Below are positions 34,195 through 45,690 of a stretch of 64,000 nucleotides of DNA, piece by piece. The notes below the pieces were generated by a model that worked only from the letters and a program-made list of their open reading frames with translations, did no database searches and was not told the DNA's origin. The stretch's first letter is position 1; every line of letters starts with the position of its first letter. The stretch comes from Lunularia cruciata (Eukaryota; Streptophyta; Marchantiopsida; Lunulariales; Lunulariaceae), in NCBI GenBank assembly GCA_948567375.1, contig OX419758.1, forward strand, positions 25,115,001-25,179,000, written 5' to 3'. A program made the position numbers and the translations under genes.

Positions 34195-36270
34195 TCAAAG
34201 CTTAGCCAAATAAGATCGGCTAGATGAACCCGTAGATGAGAAGATTGCTGAAAGATTGCTGGTAGAACCAGATTTACTGGAGGACGATTTCCTGCTGGCG
34301 TTTAGAAGAGCTTTCAAGTAAAGATCAGTTGAATCATTCGAGTACGTTGCTAACGGCTTGGAGGAAGGAACTGGAAGCATCGGTGCATCTCCAGAGAGTA
34401 TTTGAGTAACTTGCCGCATTGAAGGCCGACAAGTAGGATCTGGATGTGAGCAAAGAAGACCTAGACCTAGGACAATTGCCACTTCGGACTCCTCAAATGA
34501 CCCCTTCAATTCTTCATCTGCTGAGAGCAGTAGATTACCTTGGCTTAGTAGGCTCCAAACCCAGTCCACAAGGCGCAATTCATCTTCTCCGTAAGAACTG
34601 TCAAAAGCTCTCCTGCCACATGCGATCTCCAGCGCCACCGCTCCGAAAGCGTAAACGTCAGTTTTGACAGTGAACTTCCCGTCGGCAACAGATTCGGGAG
34701 CTATGTACCCATAAGTTCCAGCTAATTGTGTAGCAGCTGAAGACTTTTGATGATCCACCATTCTTGCGAGACCAAAGTCACCTAATTTCGCATTGAATTC
34801 GCTGTCCAGCATAATATTACTAGACTTAACATCCCGGTGAATTACTTGTTGATTCCAGCCTTCGTGAAGGTAATGAAGAGCAGCAGCTAAACCTGAAACT
34901 ATTCTGAACCTCTGGGACCAGGATAATACCAGCAAATTCCCTGGTTCCTCTTTCCTCTTTAGAAACAATGCCCTGTCCAGACTTCCATTAGGCATAAGTT
35001 CATACACCAGCAACAGTTTGTCATCGTTACGGCAGCAACCGAGTAGCTGAACGATGTTCCGGTGTCGAAGTTGAGTAATGATGGAAACCTCTGCCAGAAA
35101 TTCGCGTATACCCTGTTTCGATTCATCAGCGATCTTCTTGATGGCCACAAGAGTACCATTTGAAGGTAGAACTCCCCTGTATACGGTCCCGAAACCACCC
35201 TCTCCCAATTTTGACTGCTCGCTAAACCCGTTGGTGGCTACGCTCAGCTGCCTATAGGTATACGTGCTCGTGGCTGAAGTCTCCATCTGCCATGCCCTTT
35301 CCGCGTCTTCACTTGCAGCCTTTTGCAAAGCAGACCTTCTTCTGCGAGAGAGAAGAAAAAGCAAGAGCACACCAAGGCCAAGCAAGGTCGGGATAGCTAC
35401 CATTATTCCTACGATAAGCGCTGGGCTCGTTTTCCCTTTCGCCTTCGGTGGAAGAGGCAGTCCAAAGCTTGCAAAGCGCCAGTCATCGATGTCATAAGTT
35501 GCAACACCTCCGCCAGAAGCTGAAGAAAACCCTACCCACATATACTCCCCTGTTGAGATGGTACTCAAATCGATCGCGTAGCTAACGAAGGATTCGAGGG
35601 GTCGAGGATCTGAACTGTGACTAATCCTGACCTCGAGGTTGTGGGTCGTACCATTGTAGTCAATCCAGACAAAAGTTGTATTCCCGTCACCTAACCGAAT
35701 CCCCACGTCGCTAGCATTAACGGAGACAACGGATCTGATAGTTTCTGTGTCCACACCGACATGGTTATCAGAAATGTCATCGAACTCCGGATTGAAGTGA
35801 GTGTCAAACTCCACGGCCAAAGTTCCTCCAGCTGAGATGTTTCTGCCAGTGTCTAGGTCGTATAGAGCAAGAACGCCACCTTTTCCACCGAGCCGCTGCT
35901 CATTTATCATACAGAAGGCAAGACCGTCACCAGCAATGTTTCGTATATCAATTTTCATCTTGAAAGTCGTACCAAATGATGCTGCTTGTCGGCTTAAGCT
36001 GTCAAATATCCGGATTTGCTGATGGTACAAAGCTATGCCTCTACTATATGGAGCATTCTTATTTTCCCGAGGCAGAATCAACAAGTTCCCTTGCGATGTG
36101 GCGGCGTCACCAACGCAGACCATATTCTTTTCAAACACATCGTTGCAAGAGAAGTTCCCAGAGATAGTGAAGTTTGTGTCTGCATGTACCACATCCATGG
36201 GCTTGGAGAAGAAGACTACCAGAAATATCAATAGCAACACATTGTCAACAGTGAACTTCAGCATGTTCAA
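34195..36270 (-). CDS. L-type lectin receptor-like kinase
   Basis: A 691-residue type I membrane receptor kinase that should sit in the plasma membrane, with the lectin part outside and the kinase inside. Residues 1-30 are a signal peptide. Residues 31-270 are a legume-lectin domain containing VEFDTHFNPEFDDISDNHVG (153-172), which carries the metal-binding acidic residues of the family, and six N-glycosylation sequons. A membrane span covers about 283-308, followed by RRRRR. The kinase (about 355-625) has GEGGFG (356-361), Lys378, Glu394, HRD (478-480), DFG (498-500) and APE (524-526), so it looks active and of the RD type. The tail (655-691) is Ser-rich. It is intronless, as is usual for the family, and complete. 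Two Cys near the N-terminus (42 and 52) are unusual for legume lectins and may pair. The ligand is unknown; family members act in defence and development. Confidence 0.95.
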   Translation of the reverse strand: MNMLKFTVDNVLLLIFLVVFFSKPMDVVHADTNFTISGNFSCNDVFEKNMVCVGDAATSQGNLLILPRENKNAPYSRGIALYHQQIRIFDSLSRQAASFGTTFKMKIDIRNIAGDGLAFCMINEQRLGGKGGVLALYDLDTGRNISAGGTLAVEFDTHFNPEFDDISDNHVGVDTETIRSVVSVNASDVGIRLGDGNTTFVWIDYNGTTHNLEVRISHSSDPRPLESFVSYAIDLSTISTGEYMWVGFSSASGGGVATYDIDDWRFASFGLPLPPKAKGKTSPALIVGIMVAIPTLLGLGVLLLFLLSRRRRSALQKAASEDAERAWQMETSATSTYTYRQLSVATNGFSEQSKLGEGGFGTVYRGVLPSNGTLVAIKKIADESKQGIREFLAEVSIITQLRHRNIVQLLGCCRNDDKLLLVYELMPNGSLDRALFLKRKEEPGNLLVLSWSQRFRIVSGLAAALHYLHEGWNQQVIHRDVKSSNIMLDSEFNAKLGDFGLARMVDHQKSSAATQLAGTYGYIAPESVADGKFTVKTDVYAFGAVALEIACGRRAFDSSYGEDELRLVDWVWSLLSQGNLLLSADEELKGSFEESEVAIVLGLGLLCSHPDPTCRPSMRQVTQILSGDAPMLPVPSSKPLATYSNDSTDLYLKALLNASRKSSSSKSGSTSNLSAIFSSTGSSSRSYLAKL

Positions 36271-37118
36271 AATTTGAGATCAAGACGTGAACGCAACAGA
36301 GACGTCAAGACGGGTACCGCGGGGAGAAGGATCTATAAGAATTTCTCCACACAGTATGCTGAAGGCAATCTAACCCTGCGAGGGCGAAAAAGAAAATTTT
36401 CAAAACAGGAGACACAGGAGCTGCACCGGAAGCATGCTCTGCCAGCCTCAAGAGCATCTGCGAGCGTTTTGGGTTCCCAAAGAGAAACTCATTCAAGCTG
36501 GAGGCATCTTCCCTTGAAAGACGACTCGTGGGTGCCCTGTAGTCTGATCCTCCTACAACTAGTAGTCGCCAACATTGTCAACCTCCGCCTTGAGTATTAG
36601 GAAGAGAACCTTCGCTGATGCCTCCATATTGACATCTTCAGCTTTTCCTGTCTATTTTCTCTTTTTGTCTTACTTCGTTTTATTCCATGTGCACTTCAAG
36701 CGGACATCGACACATTGACATCTTCATCGGTCTACGTACAGGGCCACGATAAACAAGCGTCCCTGGTGTCACAGGCGACATCAGCCCTCGTTGATCATGA
36801 GTTTCACTGGCACTGATGACAATCAGTTGAGTTCAGATATTCATTTGGTACACACGTGAGAGATGCCAGATCTACGAGGTTCAGTCTGTCAATCTTGCTA
36901 GAACTAGCCCACAACCGTGGATCCTTCAAAGTTCAGAGTGTGTTCAAAACAAAGTATGGTCGAAAGTGCTACATTCTACCATGGTCGCGAGGAAATCACA
37001 TCATACAAATCTGAATAGTGTGTACGACTGAAATTATGCTACCATGCAAATACGTCGGAATGGCCTCTACTGTCCCCTTGTTTATGGGTCACACTCATCT
37101 TTTTGACTGGTTCTAGTT
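36271..37118. other. Upstream region of the receptor kinase
   Basis: This holds the minus-strand promoter of the lectin kinase, but I see no convincing TATA box close to the start. A 108-codon plus-strand frame at 36274-36600 overlaps this region; its R/K-rich sequence has no domain and I do not call it a gene. Confidence 0.45.
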
Positions 37119-37214
37119 CCAGAGGTAAGCCCCTCGTTCCCAAAAATAATTCTACTGCATAAAACAAGGCCCGGTCCTGACGGGCCGGGCCTTGTTTTAT
37201 GGTTCTACCTCTGG
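37119..37214. repeat. Perfect 17-bp-stem hairpin with extended arms
   Basis: The left arm 37158-37174 (CATAAAACAAGGCCCGG) is exactly complementary to 37185-37201, with a 10-base loop. Further out, CCAGAGGTA (37119-37127) pairs with TACCTCTGG (37206-37214), leaving about 30 unpaired bases on the left and 4 on the right. The GC-rich stem core is unlike the surroundings. It may be a small foldback element or a hairpin RNA source. Confidence 0.75.
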
Positions 37215-37566
37215 CACATATCTGCTTGGGGCTTAGCTCCATTTTACCTTCTTTGTCTTTTCCTTGTACGGCTCGAGGGTGTTTCCCATCCTTGTAGTCT
37301 TCACACGCACTTTTTCACATAACTGCTACATCGACGACAGTTGAATCGGGGTGCTCAGCTTTCTTGCCGTTTACTCTACTTTGGACATATGTGGTTGGAG
37401 GAATTTTGTATGCTCTTTGTCTGCTTTACAGTGCACTGGATTCGACGTTTACCTTAAAAAATCAACACGCATATGTTTAGTGAGTGTCGCGTGCTTAGGA
37501 TATAGCCAGGCATAATTGAGACATCAGGACACTGGACCTGCTCCACTGAGTTCAGTACCTTTATTT

Positions 37567-37582
37567 CCCCCCCCCCCCCCCC
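37567..37582. repeat. Poly-C tract (16 C)
   Basis: An uninterrupted run of C; the exact length may be uncertain from sequencing. Confidence 0.9.
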
Positions 37583-37792
37583 TTAAAAGAAGCACCCTCC
37601 TGTAGAAAAGATAGCCATTTATACCAACTAGGACAGTCCTACCAAGCTCTACTAATCGCCTTTAAACAAATAAATACATTTAAAAAGGGATAAAAGGAAA
37701 AAAGAAGTGCAGAAATTGGCTGGCACGGTGAGAAATAAGTTATCGTGGAAGGAGAATGCCAGACACACACCAGACCACATCAGAATACTGTA

Positions 37793-38450
37793 CAGTATAC
37801 ACTCGCTTAAGTCCGCATTATGATGCGGAAAGTTTAATGCGGACTTAAAGAATATCAGGGGCCTCTTTTATATATATATATATATATATATGGAAAAATC
37901 AATTTGTAAATTTACCAATGCGAAATGTCCCATAAACTTGCCATGGTGCCTAGAGTAGAATGTCTCCGCCTTTTGGCAAAAAAGGGGCTCACAATTTACC
38001 AAGGCATGTTCAATATCAGAGTAGGCCGAGGCCTGGTATGCAACCATTAGATATAGTCCAAACATCTTATACAACTTGTGGATATATTTGGCGTAAAACT
38101 TGTCAATAGCTCACATGTCACTGTTGCAAAAGTTCCTCCAGTTTGTTTGTGGTATACTCGCTATTGAGGGTCCAGTCTCTCTTTATATGTGATAAAATTA
38201 TATTGTACATTAGTTTAGAAATGATGTAGCAATGCTTGGTCAGGGTGCTGGTTAATTAAAGGGTCATGTTGTTTTCTCCATAGCCAGTGAGGTCATGGTA
38301 ACTAGATAAAACATGTCAAATTCAGGAAACATACAATTGCATATATAAATAAATTTTGCAAGATAGTGATCGGGGAAAATTTATCTCTAGAATTGCGAAC
38401 TTAAGCGAGATGCGGACTAAAATGAGGCGGACTTAAGCGAGAGTATACTG
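37793..38450. mobile_element. pogo-like (Tc1/mariner) MITE, 658 bp
   Basis: The ends are inverted repeats: CAGTATACACTCGCTTAAG on the left, and the right end reversed reads CAGTATACTCTCGCTTAAG, both followed by TCCGC (one mismatch in 24). TA is duplicated on both sides (37791-37792 and 38451-38452), the Tc1/mariner target. The CAGTATA start resembles pogo-type termini. A second internal copy of the motif lies near the right end (about 38400-38420). No transposase is seen, so it is non-autonomous. A (TA)n tract of 23 bases sits at 37869-37891. A 68-codon minus-strand frame at 37868-38074 could be a relic but matches nothing I know. Confidence 0.85.
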
Positions 38451-38452
38451 TA

Positions 38453-41050
38453 GAGGACACTGCTCCCCCAAATAGATGTCAGCTGCAGCATTTGGAGGTT
38501 GCTACTGCTGATTTGTATTCTAGTACTTGAACTAATGGCAGTTTAGGTCAATTTATTGAGGTTATTTTGAAGACGATCTATTTCGAGGAGATGTAAGATA
38601 ATTATATCTTAATCATTATTACAGGTAAATACACCGCAAAGAATTACATAAGTTCTCTCAATCATCGGATAACCTCTATACATATAAATGATGAGAGAGA
38701 TATTCACATTAATTATGCAGTGCCCAAGTTCTAGAATGAGTTGAAAGGTAGAACTATTTTCGATAATTTTCAGAACTCCCGAAAATGGCTCCTGAAATAC
38801 AACATTGGATAGTAACTATACCGAGAAACAAGTTTCAGTCATTCTAACGTAACTTTTCTCATTAAAATATCGATCATAACCTCCTAGAGTCGTTGCCCAG
38901 TCTTTTATGAGGTTATGCATTTTAATTTGATAAGTGTTCATCATATATACATAAAAAATATTTATAACATATTAAATTCAAGCTGAAACTCTTCCATAGA
39001 ATATGCATGATATTATGTGATCAATATTTCATTACTTCTCGATACATTAAATTTGGATCAATTGAGGACTGGATTTTTGTTGACTTGCTGATTCCTTTGT
39101 AACCTGTAATGAAGAAACCATAGATCTTATATAAAATTTTAGTTATAATAAAATTTAAAAAATTAAATATATTAAAGAATCAATTTAGTGAGAATTTTGA
39201 CTGAATACGGTAAGAACATGGATTCCAAGTTCTTAAACAAGATGAATCAACTGATTAAAAGTCAAAGTTAAATGGAAGTTATTTCTCAAATATTATAACA
39301 ATGCCTATTTCTAAGGTATAATCAACAAAGTACAAAAATCTATTCCATCATACATTTAAAAGCTTATCAGACTAAAGTTAGAACTAGAATCATATTGTTG
39401 CAAATTGACATTACGACCGTCTCTAAGCTACCACCCTTGATTTAAAGACTTAAAAAATTTCCAACTATAACTCTTATATAAGTAACAACAAAAAATAACA
39501 ATATTCAAAGGAAAATTGAGATTACGTAAAAAGCTATCATTCCTCCAAAAGGAAGATTTATGAAGGAGATATTACTATCCTGGCACCCTCAACAATGTGT
39601 AAAGGCTAGAGAGAGATTACATGGAGTTATTTGAATTAGAAGGTTCAAGTTATAATACCATTTTGTGATTTTTTATATATAAAAAAATTATTCTAATTAG
39701 TGAGATAGAAATATCAAGCTAAAATTCAATGTACTATTCCAATCTATTCTGCTTCCAATAAGTAGACAGTTGCAAAAAGAACACCTCACAAGATGCTCAC
39801 TAGTAAATGGTATATTGTCCTACCACGTCTCAAATCACATGCTGAAAGCCTCGTACGTTATATATGAGGTAAGTTTTCAATTTTTAAAAAAGTGTTATTT
39901 TCTTCAAAACTCTACATGATATTCAATTCCAAAAGCTTCCTGTATGTTTGTCATCTCTTTCTTGATAACCTATTTGATTATTTTGGAATTCACTCTCTAA
40001 TCTACTCTCAAAGTTCAAGTTTAGTCTTGTTGATTGTATGGATGAAGCTAACACAAAAGGAAATTGACCAACTCTTTAGAAGAGCATGAATCTAACAAAG
40101 TGAGCAAATAGTGTAATACATAAATAGTTCTTTAACATTTAAAAGATGGTAGAAAATCACAAAAGATTTCAGTTAAAATTAAATCAATCCAAGGAAGTAG
40201 AGGAAATTGCAGATAAACCTTGTTTACCTTAAAGTAATTGGTACAAGTTAGAGAAATGGCCAATGATGTGATGTTACAACAATTGGATATTATTGAAATT
40301 TTCAAAATAGCAGGACATTAACAAGTTAGCTTATATTAGAATAGCAATGCAAATTAATAATCAATAGAAGTAAGTGTAATGCAACTCTATGAAGTTTCAA
40401 CAAAGAACAAATACCACAACACAAAGAGAACTGTTTATCTATTCACTACAAGTGAACTTCCTCTTGGAAAAATGGACATGTAACTTTTATCTTTATTGGA
40501 TATGTGTGCCCTCAAATTAGAACAACTGATCTTTTAAAAATGGAAATACTACTTTAGACATTTGAGTTATACTATTGGATATTTGAATCTTGACTTTGGA
40601 TACTAGAGTTCCACACATTAGACATGAAAAAATCTAGTATATATTTATAAAAAATATACAATGATGTATAATACCTATCATTATATTATAAATACAATTT
40701 TTTTATATAATATATAAATACTAATATATTCAATTAATATAAACTATAATATAATATTCCTCAATAAATAATATACTATAGACCAAAACATAGTAGATTA
40801 TTCTAGTGAAGATACCAAATGCATCAAAAGTACAGAAAAAGAAGTGAATATCTCCATTTTTGAGATCACAATAATGACAAAAATATCTAGAATTTAGCTG
40901 AGCTATACCTTAACAGAAATTCTAATCAAATGTAGTTAATACCATAGAACTCCTTTAATATATCTAGTAAGATAAATTATTCAATAAATCTAAGTGCAAT
41001 ATTTTTAATGCAATTGCTAACCCAACTTTAGAAACTTTAGGGTATAAGAA
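38453..41050. other. AT-rich DNA, no gene seen
   Basis: Strongly AT-rich and stop-dense on both strands. I see no repeat of the families in this window and no gene. A 65-codon frame at 39892-40089 is probably chance. Confidence 0.55.
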
Positions 41051-42752
41051 ATTCAAATATATTTTGTATTAAAAATTTGAGTAATAATTTGAGTCTCAAA
41101 TGTAACTTTGAGTTTTAGCCTTAGAGGAGTGTTATGGAACTTGGTTCACAACTTTCAAAGTCCATGGTGTGTTGCTTCACTTACAATGAAAGATGCATCT
41201 TGAGTGAGAAATATACCAAATTAAGTTGTTGATTCTATTGTTGGAACCTCTCTAGATGGAAAGGGAATATAGTCCTCATATAGTTCTATATTAGAGAGAA
41301 ATAGTCTATTAGAGCTCACTTCACAATAAGCTTAGGAAGGAGAGGTTGAACATTAGGGCTGAATCTTGACTTGACTTGAGATATATAGAGTAGTTTATCC
41401 TCCAGTGCCCATCTAAAATTAAAATGATAGTTATTTTTTTATTAAGCTAGTTTTTGAGAAGCCAAGAGGGTAAAATACCTTGCAAATCTACATGCTCTCT
41501 TTAATTTTACATAGAGTTCACCAGTTCTTCAATTTGAATCAGATTTTCATGAAACTTTGTAAGAAATGTTAGTGGTAGAGAGGCTACCTATTGGCCAAAC
41601 ATTCATGGAGAGATAATTTTTGTATGAAAAGTAATGGCTTTTTAAAGTTAAAGGGGTAATTCTAGATAAACATTTAGAGAGTGATATGAAGAAGAGAGTA
41701 TTGGTCATGCCAATTGGATAAATGAAAATAGTTGAAATTTTGAATAAGTTGATGCTAAGGTGTTGTGGTTTTGAGTGCAACAAATTAAAGGACTAAGACA
41801 TACCAATTAGGAGCAATGATGAATATTTTGTGGATGATTTCACTTTTGCAGTCTGGTATTTCATTTATGAGGAGTTTGAGAAAAACCAAAAGCATGTTTG
41901 AATATTTATATTCAATTTTGGAGCATAAAATGCCATCAAAGCGTGGATGTTGATGTTATGTAAGGTTCTCCAAGGAGTAGAGGTGATAACATTAGTTGAT
42001 TTGAAGAAAAGGATGTTTAAATAGGATTTGAAGAGAGTGTTAAGAGGACTCAAAAACTTTCTCCACCTATAAGAAAACTCAATTCCAAGTGCTTCCATGT
42101 AGAAAAGAAGGGATATATGGCTAATTTGTATAAATGAAGCTTTGAGATATCGAGTAAAAAGAGAGGTTTTCTTAATTTAGGATTGCATGATCGTCTTCAC
42201 CAAGAGCAAGAGGAAGGAGATTTAGAACTAAGGAGTTATGTGATGTTTATAAATAGAAGTACTTCAAAAAGGCCTTGATTATAATGGAGTAAGAGCACTT
42301 TAAAATTGAGTTAGTCATGTTTGTACTCTACAAGCTTTAGTGAGAGAAAAATATAAAAAAGAAAAAGGAAAATAGGAAGGAAATGCAATGAGAGGCTTTT
42401 GGGTTTATTTGGAAAAACTAAAAACACTTGAAAGCTTTTATAAATGCTTGAAAGGTTTTATATAGGTATTAATGAGAAGAGAAACAATTAGTGGATCTTC
42501 TTGCTACTTAAATTCTCTTAGTTTATGTAGTATGGGTCTAAATACAAGAAAAAATATAAGAGATGACCAAGAGGAATTTAGGGATATTTTTACTGTCATA
42601 ATTATTTAACAGATTTTATTTTGATAAAAATTATATGAATTGATGAATGATACTACTTCCTTAAGCAAGGAGATAGAGAGAAAGTGAAAATATATGCAAA
42701 AAGAATTTAAAAGTTAGAGTTTTTGATCTACATATTATTGAGGATGAGTAGA

Positions 42753-43702
42753 TGTAATACCAAGAGCTAGCCATATGATCTAGATGTGAAATTTGGTTTG
42801 GTAACATCTAGAATGATGTTATACATGATGGTCAAAATAGATAAGATATAAGTATCACCAAAAGAGTACTTCTACTAATAGTGCAAAAACCAAAATAGAC
42901 TTGAGAACCTTAGAACCAATAGCTAGACATATGATTTAAAGGTGAGAATTGGTTTGGTAACATCTGGAAGGATGTTACACATGATGGACTAAACAGATCA
43001 GAAATAGGTATCACCAAAAGGGGACTTCTACTAATAGAGTAGGAACCGAAATATGCCTGAAATCTTTGAAGGCAATTTCGGAGGCCTAAACGGATGAATT
43101 AGGCCTCAAAAATGAAAATAATCCCCCCCAATAGCTAGACATATGATTTAAAGGTGAGAATTGGTTTGGTAACATCTGGAAGGATGTTACACATGATGGA
43201 CTAAACAGATCAGAAATAGGTATCACCAAAAGGGGACTTCTACTAATAGAGTAGGAACCGAAATATGCCTGAAATCTTTGAAGGCAATTTCGGAGGCCTA
43301 AACGGATGAATTAGGCCTCAAAAATGAATATAATCCCCCCCAACAGAGGAAAGTCTGGCCTTCCCTCCCCCTTGCTTTGTCTCGTTGAGAGCTTTCCAAC
43401 GGTACCTTATTCATGTGATTCTGAGATTCATATAGGAAGATTCCCTAAAAGATTCCCTCCGGTCAAAGCTTGTTTGACCAACCAGATAGGACCTAGACCA
43501 GACATGTCACCCATCCAAGTAAGTAATCCAAGGGTGGAGCTTGCTGACATGTCACCTATCTGTGTCCCTAATCCTATGGTGGAGCTTCCTTGGCGGAGAT
43601 CCTCTTTGTCTATATAATAAAGAGAAGGTGCTCCCTTGGGGCATTGATTGTTTGAGTGTGCAATCTCTGTTTTCTCTCTTCTCTTGTCCTCGGAGTATTA
43701 CA
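42753..43702 (+). mobile_element. Solo LTR, family A, TSD GTAGA, with tandem unit
   Basis: It runs from TGTAATACC to GTATTACA with a perfect duplication GTAGA (42748-42752 and 43703-43707), inside gag-like DNA of element D. At 950 bp it is the longest family A LTR here, because of a 212-bp tandem duplication at 42919-43342. Confidence 0.92.
42919..43342 (+). repeat. Tandem duplication, 2 x 212 bp
   Basis: Units 42919-43130 and 43131-43342 are almost identical; the difference I see is GAAAATAAT against GAATATAAT near the ends. The unit includes the 'ggtaacatctggaaggatg' block and the 'aacggatgaattaggcct' block. Confidence 0.9.
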
Positions 43703-44059
43703 GTAGAATTTATATGGAGCTATGATTTATATAGTAGTCATGTTTATAAGAAATTGTATGGAGGGTTGAGACCTTAAATTCAAAATAAGATGAGGTATGA
43801 CAAACTTTTTCTAAAGTAAAAGTCATCAAGATTATCCACTATATTGAGGAGAGTCTAAAAGAGATGATAATGATTTGATAGTGAAGGAGATTGTACACAT
43901 TCCACAAGTATGATGAGGCTTCTAATCCTTTGGTTGCAAAGGTTTTACCATAACTAGTAATTGCTCCAATTATTTCATTTCCACTAAAAGATTCATCTCA
44001 AACCATCAATAAACAACTTGTGAAACTCAAGATCAATGTTGTGCAATTATGGATGAAAA

Positions 44060-45690
44060 TGTTACTTATTGAGTTCTACAATAAGCAATATCTTGTGTCT
44101 TAGTAATGCCTTGGATTCTTAGCCGTGGAAGAGTATCATAGAATTTAGTTCCCTTCCTTCTTAGTCCTTGTCATACTACCTTAATAGCCATCAAAGTTGC
44201 ATCTTGAAAAGTAAGAGAAAGCCTAAATTAAATTTTTGGTTTCATTTTCAAAACATCTCTAAATAGTAGTAGAATATTGAATGTACTAATCTAAGTTAGA
44301 GAGAAGGAGCCTGTGAGAACTTACTTGGAAAAAGTTTAAAGGAGAAGAGTACTTCACTCATGCTAGCAAACCTTAATTTTTTTATATCTTGTTGTTTATC
44401 ATGAGAAATTTTTGAGATGATATTGTATATCTTTTATAATTAAGAGGATTAATTGGAGAGATTGTGTGAGGTGGACTTGTAGGTTTTTAAGATTACCTTG
44501 AATTTTAGAAAATTAATAAGTTTAAAATCTTGCCTTGAGATTTTTAAGTGATAGAGAGGTCTATATTCTAGTTGTGTGCCACTAAAGATTACAACAAGAG
44601 CTACTAGATATGCAGCTCTTGCTACTAGATATGCCAAGCTAGAACATTCAGAAGTAAGTAGGATAAACTACACCATCTACTTGTATATATTTTTGAGTTT
44701 TTACATAATTCACCATTTCTTCAACTTGAATTTAACTTCTCTCAAATTTGTAAGAAAATTAAGTGATAAGTAGGTTACCTTTTGGCCTAAAATTTGTAGA
44801 GAGTTCATTTCTATAGAAATAAATTGCTTTTGGAATGAAAAGGGTAGATTTTTAACCAAATAAAGGAAGAGGTATACTTGATAAAGAGATACTTAGGTCA
44901 AATTATTGCACAAAAGATGCTAAAATTTTGTAAGAAAGGATGCTCCAACATAGTGCTTATGTGTATAAAAGTTCAAAGGAATGGAAGTTATCAGTTTGGA
45001 GTAGTGAGTGACAGTGTGAGTAGAGGTATATTCTTGGAGTATTAAGTTCTATACATGAGAAGTTTGAGAAAGATCAAAAGCATATTTGAGTATTTGGATT
45101 ATCTTTGGAGTATGTAAGGCAATTAAGAGTGAGAGTTGAGGTTATGGAAGATTCTCAAGAGGTTAAGTTGATAATAGTGATTGATTTGAAGAAAGGAGAA
45201 TTTGAAGAGCACTCAATAACTTTCTCCACTTCAAAGGAAAACTAATTCCAAGTGCTTTTTATGTGGAGAAAGGTAATGTAAGGCTTATTCATATCAATTA
45301 AGCTTTGATAACAAGAGATTTAGTGAAAGTAGACATCCATTTAATTGATAAAGTATGGCCTTGATTCTTCCAAAGTTTGTGATGTGTAGCTTTGGCTTAG
45401 AAGTTCAAACTACTTTGCATCTTAGATCAATTTGATTATTTGGGATATTTGTGAAGTGATAACTGGATTTTTTGTTCCTTTTGATACAACCTTAAGGAGC
45501 AATTGGTCATTTGTGCTAGTTATTGATTACCTTACCAAATGAGTTGTTTCAAACTATTGATAGACAAAATGGAGATGAATTTTGTAAATAATTTAATGAA
45601 CACATCATCATTACATTTGGTTGTCCTTTGGAATTGATTTTGATCATAGAGGAGATTTTACAAAATATATTATTATAATTACATTATAAT
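44060..45690 (+). mobile_element. Gypsy element D, decayed copy 2
   Basis: 44075-44225 matches the 3' end of the family D LTR. The leader and gag-like DNA parallel copy 1; near 45245 a broken zinc knuckle again follows 'aattccaagtgcttt'. From about 45470 the plus frame reads 'NWSFVLVIDYLTK', a stop, then V, the gypsy integrase core motif (DYLTKWVEA). Near 45600 'EHIIITFGCPLELI' and then RGDFT give the second catalytic region. Protease to RNase H appear deleted between gag and integrase. Confidence 0.65.

Larger units (their letters stand above)
41050..44060 (+). mobile_element. Gypsy element D, decayed copy 1 (LTR end and gag)
   Basis: 41100-41215 matches the 3' end of the family D LTR ('gccttagaggagtgttatgg', 'catcttgagtgag'). 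Past it is a leader, then gag-like DNA: near 42073 a broken zinc knuckle reads KCFHVEKKGYMAN (usual C-x2-C-x4-H), and near 42670 'KQGDREKVKIYAKRI' resembles the gag capsid. 41560-41700 aligns with 44700-44850 of copy 2. A family A solo LTR splits it at 42753-43702. Many stops; no function. Confidence 0.6.

Noticed and set aside
34446-36277. Several plus-strand ORFs within the lectin kinase gene
   Set aside because: Antisense to an intact, fully recognisable 691-residue kinase; no domains of their own.
36274-36600. 108-codon plus-strand ORF upstream of the lectin kinase
   Set aside because: No domain; it overlaps the likely promoter and leader of the kinase gene. Kept only as a remark.
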